64,000 nt of DNA from positions 124,001 to 188,000 of the forward strand of contig NZ_JADDOL010000004.1 of assembly GCF_016906305.1 (NCBI RefSeq), written 5' to 3'. Within the stretch, counting starts at the first letter, position 1, and every line of letters starts with the position of its first letter. The notes beneath the pieces are model-generated. The model was not told where the DNA came from. It did not search any database and was given only the letters and a program-made list of their open reading frames with translations. Made by a program: the position numbers and the translations under genes. The DNA is from Alloalcanivorax marinus. Its GTDB lineage: Bacteria; Pseudomonadota; Gammaproteobacteria; Pseudomonadales; Alcanivoracaceae. Shown piece by piece: positions 9,663 to 18,382 of this stretch.

Positions 9663-10469
9663 TTGAAACTCATCACTTTCGATCCTTTCCGTACCCTGGG
9701 CCTGCCGGGGGTGCGCTACATCAAGCCGGAGCACATGTTCGCCCAGCGCGACGAGCTGTTGGCCGCCGATTGGGTGCTGTTTCCGGCCTACTGGCAGATC
9801 CACGGCCTGCACTATGTGCTGCAACGGGCCCTGTTCCCGAGCCTGGCCACTTACCATCTCGGCCACGACAAGGTGGAAATGACCCGCGCCCTGCGGCTGG
9901 CCTGCCCGGACAACCTGCCGGAAACGGAAATCCTGTCGTCCAGCCACAGCGATGTGAGCCGCATTCTGGATACCTGGTCGTTCCCGTTCGTGGCCAAGCG
10001 GGTGCGCTCCAGCCAGGGCGACGGCGTGTTTCTGGTGGAGAACCGCCAGCAGTTGCTGGACTACGCCGCCAGCAACGAGGTGTTGTACATCCAGAAGCTG
10101 CTGCCGATCGTGCGCGATCTGCGCGTGGTGGTGGTGGGGCGGCAAATCATCGCCAGCTACTGGCGGGAGGGCACCAGCTTCCACAACAATCTGGCCCGGG
10201 GCGCCCGGGTGCGCACCGATCTGCCGGTGCCGGACGATGCGCTGGCGCTGGTGGAGAGTCTGGCGCGGCGGCTGCACATCGACCACGCCGGGTTCGACGT
10301 GGCCTGGGTGGACGGTCAGCCCTATGTGCTGGAATTCAACCGGCTGTTCGGCAACCGGGGCATTCCCGACCTGCCGCGCCGGGTGGGCGCGGCCATGCGC
10401 GCTTACTTGTTGGGCGAAAGCGAGTCGCCGCCGGACGATTCGCCGGCGCCCATGACCCGCTCCGCCTGA
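9663..10469 (+). CDS. ATP-grasp (RimK-like) domain protein of unknown substrate
   Basis: This 268-residue protein has the shape of an ATP-grasp ligase. The lysine-containing strand PFVAKRVRSSQGDGVFLV (about residues 108-125), the IQKLLPIVRDLRVVVVGR segment and the metal-binding end FDVAWVDGQPYVLEFNRLFG (about 219-238) resemble RimK/glutathione synthetase types. Such enzymes join a carboxylate to an amine or thiol using ATP. The substrate is not evident and no partner gene adjoins it. The start is a TTG with GAGG-like bases upstream. Its last 67 bases overlap the 3' end of the convergent Smp-like gene. Confidence 0.75.
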   Translation: MKLITFDPFRTLGLPGVRYIKPEHMFAQRDELLAADWVLFPAYWQIHGLHYVLQRALFPSLATYHLGHDKVEMTRALRLACPDNLPETEILSSSHSDVSRILDTWSFPFVAKRVRSSQGDGVFLVENRQQLLDYAASNEVLYIQKLLPIVRDLRVVVVGRQIIASYWREGTSFHNNLARGARVRTDLPVPDDALALVESLARRLHIDHAGFDVAWVDGQPYVLEFNRLFGNRGIPDLPRRVGAAMRAYLLGESESPPDDSPAPMTRSA

Positions 10470-11623
10470 GTACGCAGCAGCGTCTGGTAGCGGTGGGCGA
10501 GCTGCTCCACCGGCTGCAGGCGCACCTGGCGCTCGCCGGCCTGCACCACCAGGGCGCGCTCGCTTTGGTAGAGCGCCTTGACGTCCAGCTCGGCGCGGGT
10601 CAGCTCGGTCTCCGGCACGTTCAGCCGGCCGGGGACCCCGGCCAGGCACAGCGCCCAGCTGTCCTCAGCGGCGAACTGCTCGGTGACCAGCGCCTTGAAT
10701 TCCAGGGCCGGCGCCTGGCTGGCCTTGCGGCGCGGCGCCTGCAGGCGCGCCACCCGTAGAAACAGCAGCCCGGCGCACAGCGCCGAGAACGCCCGCTGGG
10801 ACAGCGGCTCGCCGCTGAAGCGAATCCGCGCCCGATCCCCCAGCCGGGCCACCACGCGGCCGCCGTAAAGGCCGGCCACCTCGTCCAGCAGACGATGGTA
10901 GTCATCCAGCAAGGCGCTCAGGGCGGCACGGGTGTAGCGCTGTTCGAAATGATCGAAATTGACCACGCTGAGGCGCAGTTCGGTGGCCGGGCCCGGGGCG
11001 GCGGCCGGGTCGGCGTCGGCATCCGGGTCCTCGCCGACCACCCGGGTCACCGGCGCCGCCTCCGTCGGGGCCGGCGCGGCGGGCGGCGGCGCCACCCGGA
11101 ACAGGCGCCGGTAGATCACCTCGCCGGCCAGGCGCAGGATCAGAATACCCAGCACCACCAGCACGTAGCCGGTCTCCAGACGCTGGCGCGGCGCCGGGTC
11201 CGGCCGCGCCGCCAGTTGCAGCGCCCCCGCCAGTTCGCCGTCCGGCAGCGCCACCGGCACTTCCACGGTCACCGGGGTCAGTTCCGGCAGTGAGCCGGAC
11301 ACCGGCTCACCGGCGGTGTCCAGGAAGCGGGCGCCGGCCACCGGCTTCAGATCCCGGGTTTCCCGGGCGATCACATTGAGCCCGATCAGGTCGCCGCCGG
11401 CCAGGGACTCGGCGGCGCGCAGCCCGGTCTGACGGGCCAGCGCCTCCAGTTGCACCCGCTGTTCGGCGGCCAGCCGGGCGGAAAAATGCTCCAGAAAGTA
11501 GACCCCGATCACCAGGGCCACCAGCAGCATCAGGGCCAGTTCCCACAGCAGACGCTTTTCGCGCCGCAGCCACGGGCGTCCGTGTTCCCGGAATTGCTCC
11601 CAAAGCGGTTGCCACAGGGCCAT
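10403..11623 (-). CDS. Smp/YtjB (AhpA)-like membrane protein, divergent from serB
   Basis: This 406-residue inner-membrane protein has a cytoplasmic N-terminus, one membrane helix at about residues 26-47 and an extracytoplasmic domain to about residue 150. A second helix lies at about 153-168, followed by a proline/alanine-rich linker and a cytoplasmic C-terminal domain. E. coli ytjB (smp) has the same topology and the same divergent placement next to serB, which is the main basis of the call. Function is unknown in the family. The ATG at 11623 has a strong GAGGAAGG site. The C-terminus overlaps the ATP-grasp gene convergently by 67 bases. Confidence 0.72.
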   Translation of the reverse strand: MALWQPLWEQFREHGRPWLRREKRLLWELALMLLVALVIGVYFLEHFSARLAAEQRVQLEALARQTGLRAAESLAGGDLIGLNVIARETRDLKPVAGARFLDTAGEPVSGSLPELTPVTVEVPVALPDGELAGALQLAARPDPAPRQRLETGYVLVVLGILILRLAGEVIYRRLFRVAPPPAAPAPTEAAPVTRVVGEDPDADADPAAAPGPATELRLSVVNFDHFEQRYTRAALSALLDDYHRLLDEVAGLYGGRVVARLGDRARIRFSGEPLSQRAFSALCAGLLFLRVARLQAPRRKASQAPALEFKALVTEQFAAEDSWALCLAGVPGRLNVPETELTRAELDVKALYQSERALVVQAGERQVRLQPVEQLAHRYQTLLRTQAERVMGAGESSGGDSLSPNK

Positions 11624-11758
11624 GCGGTGCCTTCCTCAGCTCCGATTCGATGGGCGCCGAGTATAACCCGGGGAACGCCGGCGGGACCTCAATCAGCGGC
11701 GGTTTTTCTGGTAATCTTGACGCCCTTCCAGCCCGTGGCCCTCAAGGAGCCCCCCAGC

Positions 11759-12988
11759 GTGCGCGAGATTATTCTCATCCAGGTGTCCGGTAACGACCGC
11801 CCCGGCCTCACCGCCGCCTTTACCCGGATTCTGGCCCGGTACCATCTCAATATTCTCGACATCGGCCAAGCGGTGATCCACGACAGCCTGTCGCTGGGCA
11901 TTCTGGTGGAAGTGCCGCCGGGGGCCGACGCCTCCTCCATGCTCAAGGATCTGCTGTTCGAGGCGCACAAGCGGGACACCTCGGTGCGCTTCCGGCCCAT
12001 CGACGAGGACCGCTACGAGCAGTGGGTGTCGGGCCAGGGCAAGGACCGCCACATCATCACCCTGCTGTCGCGCAAGATCACCGCCGAGCAGCTCGGCGAC
12101 GTGACCACGGTGGTGGCGGAGAACAACCTGAACATCGACAGCATCGCGCGGCTGTCCGGGCGCGTGCACCTGGAGGGTGAGGACGGCGACCCCAACGCCC
12201 GCGCCTGCGTGGAGATTTCCGTGCGCGGCGAGCCCCGCGACACGGTGGCCATGCGCGCCGCCTTCCTGGCCATCGCCAATGAGCGCAACGTGGACATCTC
12301 GTTCCAGCGCGACAGCGCCTTCCGCCGCAACCGGCGACTGGTGGTGTTCGATATGGATTCCACCCTGATCCGCTCGGAAGTGATCGACGAGCTGGCCGCC
12401 GAGGCCGGGGTAGGCGATCAGGTGGCGGCCATCACCGAGCGCGCCATGCGCGGCGAATTGGATTTCAACGCCAGCTTCCGCGCCCGGGTGGCGCTGCTCA
12501 AGGGCCTGGACGAAGGCGCCCTGGAACGGGTGCGCCAGCGCATCGAACTGACCGAGGGCGCCGATCGGCTGATCCGCACGCTCAAGGCGCTGGGCTACCG
12601 CACCGCGATTCTGTCCGGCGGTTTCACCTGGTTCGGCCACTGGCTGCAATCGCTGCTGGGCATCGACTATGTGTACGCCAACGAACTGATGATCGAGGAC
12701 GGCCGGGTCACCGGCGAGGTGGCGGAGCCGATCGTCAACGGCGAACGCAAGGCGGAGCTGCTGCGCGAGATCGCCGCCCGCGAAGGCATCGACCTGGAGC
12801 AGGTGATCGCCGTGGGCGACGGCGCCAACGACCTGCCCATGCTGGGCGCCGCCGGCCTGGGCATCGCCTTCCGCGCCAAACCGCTGGTGAAGAAGAACGC
12901 CGCCCATTCCATTTCCACCCTGGGCCTGGACGGCATTCTTTATCTGGTGGGGGTGCGCGACAAGGACCAGCAGGAACTGCTGCGGTAG
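11759..12988 (+). CDS. serB: Phosphoserine phosphatase SerB
   Basis: SerB catalyses the last step of serine synthesis. The 409-residue form has two N-terminal ACT-like regulatory domains (about 1-170) and a C-terminal HAD phosphatase. The HAD nucleophile motif DMDSTLI has D198 and D200; the SGGF motif and GDGANDLPML follow. I chose the GTG at 11759, with AAGGAG about nine bases upstream; the frame is open further upstream through shadow sequence. As in Pseudomonas, fimX follows convergently, 25 bases after the stop. Confidence 0.95.
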   Translation: MREIILIQVSGNDRPGLTAAFTRILARYHLNILDIGQAVIHDSLSLGILVEVPPGADASSMLKDLLFEAHKRDTSVRFRPIDEDRYEQWVSGQGKDRHIITLLSRKITAEQLGDVTTVVAENNLNIDSIARLSGRVHLEGEDGDPNARACVEISVRGEPRDTVAMRAAFLAIANERNVDISFQRDSAFRRNRRLVVFDMDSTLIRSEVIDELAAEAGVGDQVAAITERAMRGELDFNASFRARVALLKGLDEGALERVRQRIELTEGADRLIRTLKALGYRTAILSGGFTWFGHWLQSLLGIDYVYANELMIEDGRVTGEVAEPIVNGERKAELLREIAAREGIDLEQVIAVGDGANDLPMLGAAGLGIAFRAKPLVKKNAAHSISTLGLDGILYLVGVRDKDQQELLR

Positions 12989-13013
12989 CGGCAAGCTTCA
13001 AGCTTTCCTTTGC

Positions 13014-15092
13014 CTACCCGTCGGTGGTTTCCGCCACCTCCAACCGATCCATGGGCGCCTGCAGATAGTAGCCCTGCAGGTAATCCACGCCGCCCAGGGT
13101 CCACAGGGTCTGCATCTGGGCGGCGGATTCCACGAACCCCACCAGCGTCCGGCGGCCGCTGTTCTGCACCTGCTGGATCAATTCCGCGAAGCGCTCCCGG
13201 CTCTCGGTCTTGCCCAGTTCCTGGGTGAACGAGCCCTCGAATTTCACCATGGTGGCGGGGATGTGCTCGAACAGCTTGAACGGATCGAGACCGCCGCCGA
13301 AGCGGCTGATGGACAGCCCGCAGCCCTGCTTGCGCATGGTTTCGGCGAAGGCGCCGGCCTGCTTCAGGTAGTTCACCGTGTCGCCCTCGGAGAACTGGAA
13401 GATCACCTGCTCGCCGGACAGGCGGGCCGCGCGCATGGCTTTCGACAGCCATTCCGCCAGCCCCGGCTCGCCCAGGGAATAGCCGGTCAGGTTGACCAGC
13501 AGGGTGATCTTCTCCTCGTGGGCGGCGGCGGCGCGCATGGCGTTGAGCACCACCCAGCGGTCCACCTTGCCGGCCATCCCCTGGTCGGCGGCCACCGGCA
13601 TGAAGTCGGCGGCGGCCAGATCGTCGCCCTGCTTCTGGGGCATGTGCACGAACACCTCGAAAATCTGCTCGCCGTCGTCGCGCAGGCTCATCAGCGGCTG
13701 GTAGCGCAGCCGGAAACTGCCCTTCTCCAGGGCCTGGCGGATGCTCAGCGCCACCGCCTCGTTGGAGCCGGCGGCCACGTCGTCCAGGGGATCGTGGATC
13801 TTGATGGCGTTGCCCTGCTCGTCGTTCTGACGCTGGGCCTGGTTGCAGCACTTCAGGGCCTTGGTGAGGATGTCCTGGCTGCTGCGCGCGTCCTCCCGGG
13901 CGAACGCCACCCCCAGGCTGGCGGTGATGTGCACGGTGCGGGTGGCCACCTCCGGCATCAGGGTCTCGATGCCGGCGCGCAGGGTCTCCGCCAGGGCGGC
14001 GGCCTCGTCGATGTCGTTGACCGGCTTGAGCACCGCGAAGTCCTCGCCGTCCACCCGCGCCAGCTTGGCGTCGCCACAATGGCCACGCAGCCAGTCGGCC
14101 ACCGCGCGCAGGGCGTCGTCGGCCCCCTCCATGCCGAGGCTGGACTGGTGCTGCTCGAAATCGTCCAGGCGCAGGTAGAGCACCGCCGCCAACTGCCCCT
14201 GGCGGGCCGCGTCGCTGACCGCCTGATCGAGCTGTTCCATGAACCAGGTCCGGCTGTAGAGCCCGGTGACCTGGTCGGTCTGGCTGATTTCGTGGAGCCG
14301 CTCCTGCAGGGCGCTTTCGTCCAGGCTGGCGGCGCGGATCACGATCTGGGTGCAGGCTTCACCGTCGAAGGTGCTCGGCGAGAAGATGAAGTTGGCGTCG
14401 AATTCCTTGCCGTCGGTGTGCACGCCCCGGCATTCCAGCTCGTTGGTCTGGCTCTGGTCCTGGGCGCGGTTGCGCAGCAGCGTCTTGAGGCGGTCGTGGT
14501 CGCTGGCCGACACCATGTCCATGATCGGCACGCCGGCCAGTTCGTCGGCGTCCTCGTAGCCGAACATGCGCGCGTAGTTGTCGTTGGCGTGGATGTGCAT
14601 GCCGTCCAGCACATAGGCGATGGCGTCGCGGCTCTGGTCCATCAGCAGGCGCAGGCGCTTCTCCGCCTCATGGCGGGTGATCTCCGAGTGCTGCAGCTCC
14701 TTGCGCAGCCGCAGAAACTCCATCAGCCGGTCCACGCACTGCATCAGCAGCTCGCGGTCGTCCTTGGGGGCCACCGCGCGGGCGCCGGCGTTGTAGGCGT
14801 CGCGCACGATGGTGGCGTTGTAGTCGTCGCTGAGCAGCACCACCGGCAACGCCTTGCCCAGGCGGTTGATGTGCGCCATGGCGCTTTCGAAACTGCCGTC
14901 GCCGAAGCGCGGCCGGCAAAGCATCAACTCCCAGGCGCCGCCTTTCAACGCCCGCACCAGATCGTCCTCGTTGAGCGCCAACTGCGCCCGCGTCGCGCGG
15001 CCGGCGTTACGCAGGGCGTTCATCAATTGTTCGGCTTCATCCTGGGAGTCATGGGCGATCAACAAGCGAAGGGTATCGAGAGCGTAAGTCAT
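13014..15092 (-). CDS. fimX: FimX-type degenerate GGDEF/EAL protein
   Basis: This 692-residue protein has a REC-like domain (about 1-125), a PAS domain (about 145-260), a GGDEF domain (about 280-440) and an EAL domain (about 450-685). The GGDEF signature is replaced by VDGEDF (residues 347-352) and the EAL motif by EVF (479-481). Neither cyclase nor phosphodiesterase activity is therefore expected, and the EAL domain most likely acts as a c-di-GMP receptor. P. aeruginosa FimX has almost the same length, domain order, degeneracy and position beside serB; there it controls type IV pilus assembly and twitching. The ortholog call rests on both architecture and synteny. Confidence 0.9.
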   Translation of the reverse strand: MTYALDTLRLLIAHDSQDEAEQLMNALRNAGRATRAQLALNEDDLVRALKGGAWELMLCRPRFGDGSFESAMAHINRLGKALPVVLLSDDYNATIVRDAYNAGARAVAPKDDRELLMQCVDRLMEFLRLRKELQHSEITRHEAEKRLRLLMDQSRDAIAYVLDGMHIHANDNYARMFGYEDADELAGVPIMDMVSASDHDRLKTLLRNRAQDQSQTNELECRGVHTDGKEFDANFIFSPSTFDGEACTQIVIRAASLDESALQERLHEISQTDQVTGLYSRTWFMEQLDQAVSDAARQGQLAAVLYLRLDDFEQHQSSLGMEGADDALRAVADWLRGHCGDAKLARVDGEDFAVLKPVNDIDEAAALAETLRAGIETLMPEVATRTVHITASLGVAFAREDARSSQDILTKALKCCNQAQRQNDEQGNAIKIHDPLDDVAAGSNEAVALSIRQALEKGSFRLRYQPLMSLRDDGEQIFEVFVHMPQKQGDDLAAADFMPVAADQGMAGKVDRWVVLNAMRAAAAHEEKITLLVNLTGYSLGEPGLAEWLSKAMRAARLSGEQVIFQFSEGDTVNYLKQAGAFAETMRKQGCGLSISRFGGGLDPFKLFEHIPATMVKFEGSFTQELGKTESRERFAELIQQVQNSGRRTLVGFVESAAQMQTLWTLGGVDYLQGYYLQAPMDRLEVAETTDG

Positions 15093-15173
15093 CGGCGCCG
15101 GTGCTCATCCGTTATTCGTAGGGCAACCATTGTGCCTGAGCGGACCCGGTTCTCCAAAGAACTGAATCAGCAT

Positions 15174-16634
15174 TCATTCCCGCCGCAGGCGATAGCGGCA
15201 GGCATCCGCCGAGCCGGACACCCGGGCGCCCAGGCGCACCAGCCGCGGCGGCCCCTCCCACACCGTGACCCGTGCGCCGGCGGCGAAGCCGGTGGTGGGC
15301 ACCAGCAAGGTGTCGGCGCCGTCCGCCGCCGGCACCAGCAACGCCGGGGTCGGCAGGGTGTCGCCATAACCGTGGCTGATGCGCACCGGCCGGACCTCGC
15401 CGGGCAGCCACTGCACGCCGGCCCGCACGCCCTCGGCGGCGCGGGCCAGCCAGCGGATTTCCCCGACCCGCCAGGGCCCGCCGTCGGTGTCGGCCACGGC
15501 CAGCACCGCGCCCACCCTCAGCCCGCGGGGCGCCGGGCCGTGCCAGAGCAAACCGCAACCCTGCCGCCCCCGGTCCTGGCAGTGCACCGGCTCGGCGTTG
15601 TGGGCCCGTGCCGGCTGGTCCAGGCAGGCGTGGGCGCCGTTCAGGCCCAACACCACCCGCACCGTTTCGCGCCCGGCCCGGCGCGGCGCCGCCCGGCCCC
15701 GGGGCACGGACCACACCGCGCGCAGGTGGGCCCGCAACAGCGACGAAAACGGCCGGCCGGGATCGCCGCCCCCATCGATGAGCGCCCGGGCCAGGGGCCG
15801 GGTGTCGAAGTGGCGCCAGCGGGGTCCGTCGCGCACCGGGTCGCCGGCCGGGACCGGCCCCCGGTCCTGATCCAGCGCCACGTCGAAGCCGCCCTCCAGC
15901 GGTCGCGCCCGCAGCGGCAACCAGCGTCCCCATTGCCCGGCGGCCCGGAACAGGGCGAGCAGCGCCGGCGGGCGCAGTTGCTGGGGCTGGGCGCTGGCCA
16001 CCAACAGGGCGCGGGTGTACGCCAGATGCACCGAGCTTTGCCGGCCCGAGGCTTCCGGATCCGCCACGGCGAGCGTTTGCAGGGCCAGGGCGTCGGCCAC
16101 GGCATAGAGGCGGTGCAGGCGCCACCAGAGCCCGGCCCGCGCCGGCGTGTACAGCAGCCAGTGCTGCCAGAGTTGCTGGCTGAGCGCGTCCAGCGCCCGT
16201 TGCAAGGCGGTGGCCGCCGCCTGGCGCCGGGCCGGTTCCGGCGTGGTGGCCAGCAGCGCCGCCGCCACCCGCTGGTAGGCCCGTGCCAGGCCGTCAAAGA
16301 GATCGGCCACCGGGTCGGCGGCCTGCCGGGACGGCGCGGTCAGGGACAGGGGGGCGCCCAGGTAGGGGCTCTGCAGGCTCGGCGCCAGGCAATGGACCCG
16401 GGGGCGAATGTCTTCCAGCAACGCCAGGCGGTGGCGGGTATCCAGGGGCAGGCGGGTCAGTTCGTCCAGCAGACGCGTCAGCCGCGCGGCACTGGTGAGC
16501 GGGTCATCGGCGGGCAGCGCCGTCAGCCAGGCCCGCAACTCCGGTGGCCGGGTGCTGGCCAGGGACAGTGATTCCAGGGGCGCGTCCGTATCCGGCAGCG
16601 CCCACGCCCAATCCGTTGGCCATGCCTCGTGCAT
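15174..16634 (-). CDS. Conserved protein of unknown function, fimX-linked
   Basis: I do not recognise this 486-residue protein. It has no signal peptide or clear membrane segment. It is rich in Ala, Leu and Arg and mainly helical to about residue 280; the C-terminal 190 residues look beta-rich (for example TVRVVLGLNGAHACLD and VRPVRISHGYGDTLPTP) and could be one or two small barrels. Some PilZ-like flavour is possible but the RxxxR / DxSxxG pair is not evident. A hypothetical gene also sits beside fimX in Pseudomonas. The ATG at 16634 was preferred to an upstream GTG because GAAGGA precedes it. It lies 82 bases upstream of fimX on the same strand, so the two may be co-transcribed, with a CRP/Vfr-like site in front. 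Confidence 0.7.
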   Translation of the reverse strand: MHEAWPTDWAWALPDTDAPLESLSLASTRPPELRAWLTALPADDPLTSAARLTRLLDELTRLPLDTRHRLALLEDIRPRVHCLAPSLQSPYLGAPLSLTAPSRQAADPVADLFDGLARAYQRVAAALLATTPEPARRQAAATALQRALDALSQQLWQHWLLYTPARAGLWWRLHRLYAVADALALQTLAVADPEASGRQSSVHLAYTRALLVASAQPQQLRPPALLALFRAAGQWGRWLPLRARPLEGGFDVALDQDRGPVPAGDPVRDGPRWRHFDTRPLARALIDGGGDPGRPFSSLLRAHLRAVWSVPRGRAAPRRAGRETVRVVLGLNGAHACLDQPARAHNAEPVHCQDRGRQGCGLLWHGPAPRGLRVGAVLAVADTDGGPWRVGEIRWLARAAEGVRAGVQWLPGEVRPVRISHGYGDTLPTPALLVPAADGADTLLVPTTGFAAGARVTVWEGPPRLVRLGARVSGSADACRYRLRRE

Positions 16635-16684
16635 CGGTGATTGTCCTTCACCCAGGGGCGGGGCACACCCCGGCATGACCCGCC

Positions 16685-16710
16685 GTTTTTGTGAACTGTT
16701 TCACAAAAAC
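16685..16710 (-). promoter_or_regulatory. CRP/Vfr-type palindrome upstream of the fimX-linked gene
   Basis: An 11-bp perfect inverted repeat (GTTTTTGTGAA / TTCACAAAAAC) surrounds a four-base centre. Within it TGTGA (16690-16694), six bases and TCACA (16701-16705) match the full CRP/Vfr consensus. It lies 56 bases before the ATG at 16634 and 27 bases past the epmB stop. No T-run follows on the minus strand, so a terminator is less likely than an operator. Confidence 0.6.
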
Positions 16711-16737
16711 CGTACGGCAAAGCGGCGGCGCTGTAAA

Positions 16738-17745
16738 TCAGCCTTTCAGCACGGTTTTGCCGCTTTCCCCGGGTTCCTCGCGGGCCAGACGCGGCACCAG
16801 GAAGCCGGGCAGACGGGCGCGCAACGCCCGGTGCAGGGCGAAGGCCCGCGGGTCGGGCACCGCGAAATGGGCGGCGCCGGCCACCGCGTCCAGCTGGTGC
16901 AGGTAATAGGGCAGCACGCCGGCGTCGTGGAGGGCGTCGGACAGGCCCGCCAGGGTTTCCACCCGATCATTGACCCCGGCCAGCAGCACCGCCTGATTCA
17001 GCAGGGTCACCCCGGCCCGCGCCAGGGCCCGGCAGCGCTCGGACAGATCCGGGTCGATTTCGCGGGGGTGGTTGGCGTGCAGCACCAGGGTGACCCGCCA
17101 GCGCGGTGTGTCCAGCAGGGCCAGCAGGCCGTCGTCGAGCCGCTCCGGGATCACCACCGGGGTACGGGTGTGGAAGCGCAGCCGGTCCAGGTGCGGAATC
17201 GCCGCCAGTTCCTCCAGCAGCCCGGCCAGACGCTCGTTGCTCAGGGTCAGCGGGTCGCCGCCGCTGAGGATCACCTCGCGGATGTCCGGATGCGCGCGCA
17301 GCCAGTCCAGCGCCTGCTTCCAGCGGCCCCCGGACAGGTGGGTCTGGTAAGGGAAGTGACGGCGGAAGCAGTAGCGGCAGTGCACCGCGCAGGCGCCGGT
17401 GACCACCAGCAGGGCGCGGCCGTGGTATTTGTGCAGCAGCCCGGGCACCGGCGTGTGGGCGGCCTCCTCCAGCGGGTCCGGCCCGTAGCCGGGCACCGGC
17501 TCGCGCTCCCGGGCACTGGCCAGTACCTGGCGCAGCAGTGGATCGTCCGGGTTGCCGGGCTCGATGCGGCTCAGATAGCGGCGCGGCACCCGCAGGGGAA
17601 AATCGCTGTCGGCGTCCACGCCACCGGGTATCTGCTCCGGGCGCAGGTCCAGCGCCTCGCACAGCGCCGCCACGTCGGTGATCAGGTCCGCCTGCAGGCG
17701 GCGCCAATCGGGCACCTGCCAACCGTCGGCCTCCTGAGTTATCAT
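16738..17745 (-). CDS. epmB: EF-P beta-lysylation protein EpmB (lysine 2,3-aminomutase family)
   Basis: EpmB is a radical-SAM, PLP-dependent enzyme converting (S)-alpha-lysine to (R)-beta-lysine for attachment to elongation factor P. The radical-SAM cysteines are in CAVHCRYC, followed by FRRHFPY, and the SGGDPL motif is typical of the KamA family. The 335-residue length from the ATG at 17745 is close to the E. coli enzyme. An ATG seven codons upstream is also open, but AAAAGG is better placed for 17745. It is divergent from efp with about 53 bases between starts; with efp and epmA it forms a complete EF-P modification module. Confidence 0.94.
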   Translation of the reverse strand: MITQEADGWQVPDWRRLQADLITDVAALCEALDLRPEQIPGGVDADSDFPLRVPRRYLSRIEPGNPDDPLLRQVLASAREREPVPGYGPDPLEEAAHTPVPGLLHKYHGRALLVVTGACAVHCRYCFRRHFPYQTHLSGGRWKQALDWLRAHPDIREVILSGGDPLTLSNERLAGLLEELAAIPHLDRLRFHTRTPVVIPERLDDGLLALLDTPRWRVTLVLHANHPREIDPDLSERCRALARAGVTLLNQAVLLAGVNDRVETLAGLSDALHDAGVLPYYLHQLDAVAGAAHFAVPDPRAFALHRALRARLPGFLVPRLAREEPGESGKTVLKG

Positions 17746-17798
17746 GGCCAGCCTTTTCAACGCCATCCGGAAATTCCCGCAACAGTGGATCAGAGTCT

Positions 17799-18368
17799 AT
17801 GGCCAGCTATTCTACCAGCGAATTCAAATCCGGCTTGAAGCTCATGCTCGACGGCGACCCGTGTTCGATCATCGAAAACGAGTTCGTCAAACCGGGCAAG
17901 GGCCAGGCCTTCAATCGCGTGAAACTGCGTAACCTGAAAACCGGCAAGGTGATCGAACGCACCTTCAAGTCCGGCGACAGCCTGGAAGGCGCCGACGTGC
18001 TCGACGTCACCATGCAGTACATCTACAGCGATGGCGAATTCTGGCACTTCATGGACCCCAACACCTTCGACCAGAAGCCCGCCGGCGCCGACGCCGTGGG
18101 CGACGCCAAGCAATGGCTGAAGGAAGAGGACATGTGCGAGGTCACCCTCTACAACGGTGAGCCGCTGAGCGTGTCCCCGCCCAACTTCGTGGAACTGGAA
18201 ATCACCCAGACCGACCCGGGCGTGAAGGGCGACACCGCCGGCACCGGCGGCAAGCCGGCCACCCTGAGCACCGGCGCGGTGGTGCGGGTGCCCCTGTTCG
18301 TGCAGGAAGGCGAGGTGATCAAGGTGGACACCCGCACCGGCGAATACGTGGGCCGCATCAAGAACTGA
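17799..18368 (+). CDS. efp: Elongation factor P
   Basis: EF-P rescues ribosomes stalled at polyproline. The 189-residue protein has the KOW-like N-terminal domain and two OB domains. The modification site is Lys34 in KPGKGQAF, the same residue number as in E. coli. epmB (divergent) and epmA (14 bases downstream) are present, so Lys34 is expected to carry beta-lysine. This differs from Pseudomonas-type EF-P, which is rhamnosylated on an arginine by EarP. Confidence 0.97.
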   Translation: MASYSTSEFKSGLKLMLDGDPCSIIENEFVKPGKGQAFNRVKLRNLKTGKVIERTFKSGDSLEGADVLDVTMQYIYSDGEFWHFMDPNTFDQKPAGADAVGDAKQWLKEEDMCEVTLYNGEPLSVSPPNFVELEITQTDPGVKGDTAGTGGKPATLSTGAVVRVPLFVQEGEVIKVDTRTGEYVGRIKN

Positions 18369-18382
18369 GCCCCGGACGCCGT

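Noticed and set aside
13263-16571. 1102-codon plus-strand open frame opposite fimX and its neighbour
   Set aside because: This is a high-GC shadow: low-complexity His/Gln/Gly/Arg-rich translation, antisense to two well-formed genes.
16685-16710. The palindrome as an epmB terminator
   Set aside because: The stem is AT-rich at its base and no T-run follows on the minus strand. The CRP consensus spacing is a better explanation, though dual use is possible.
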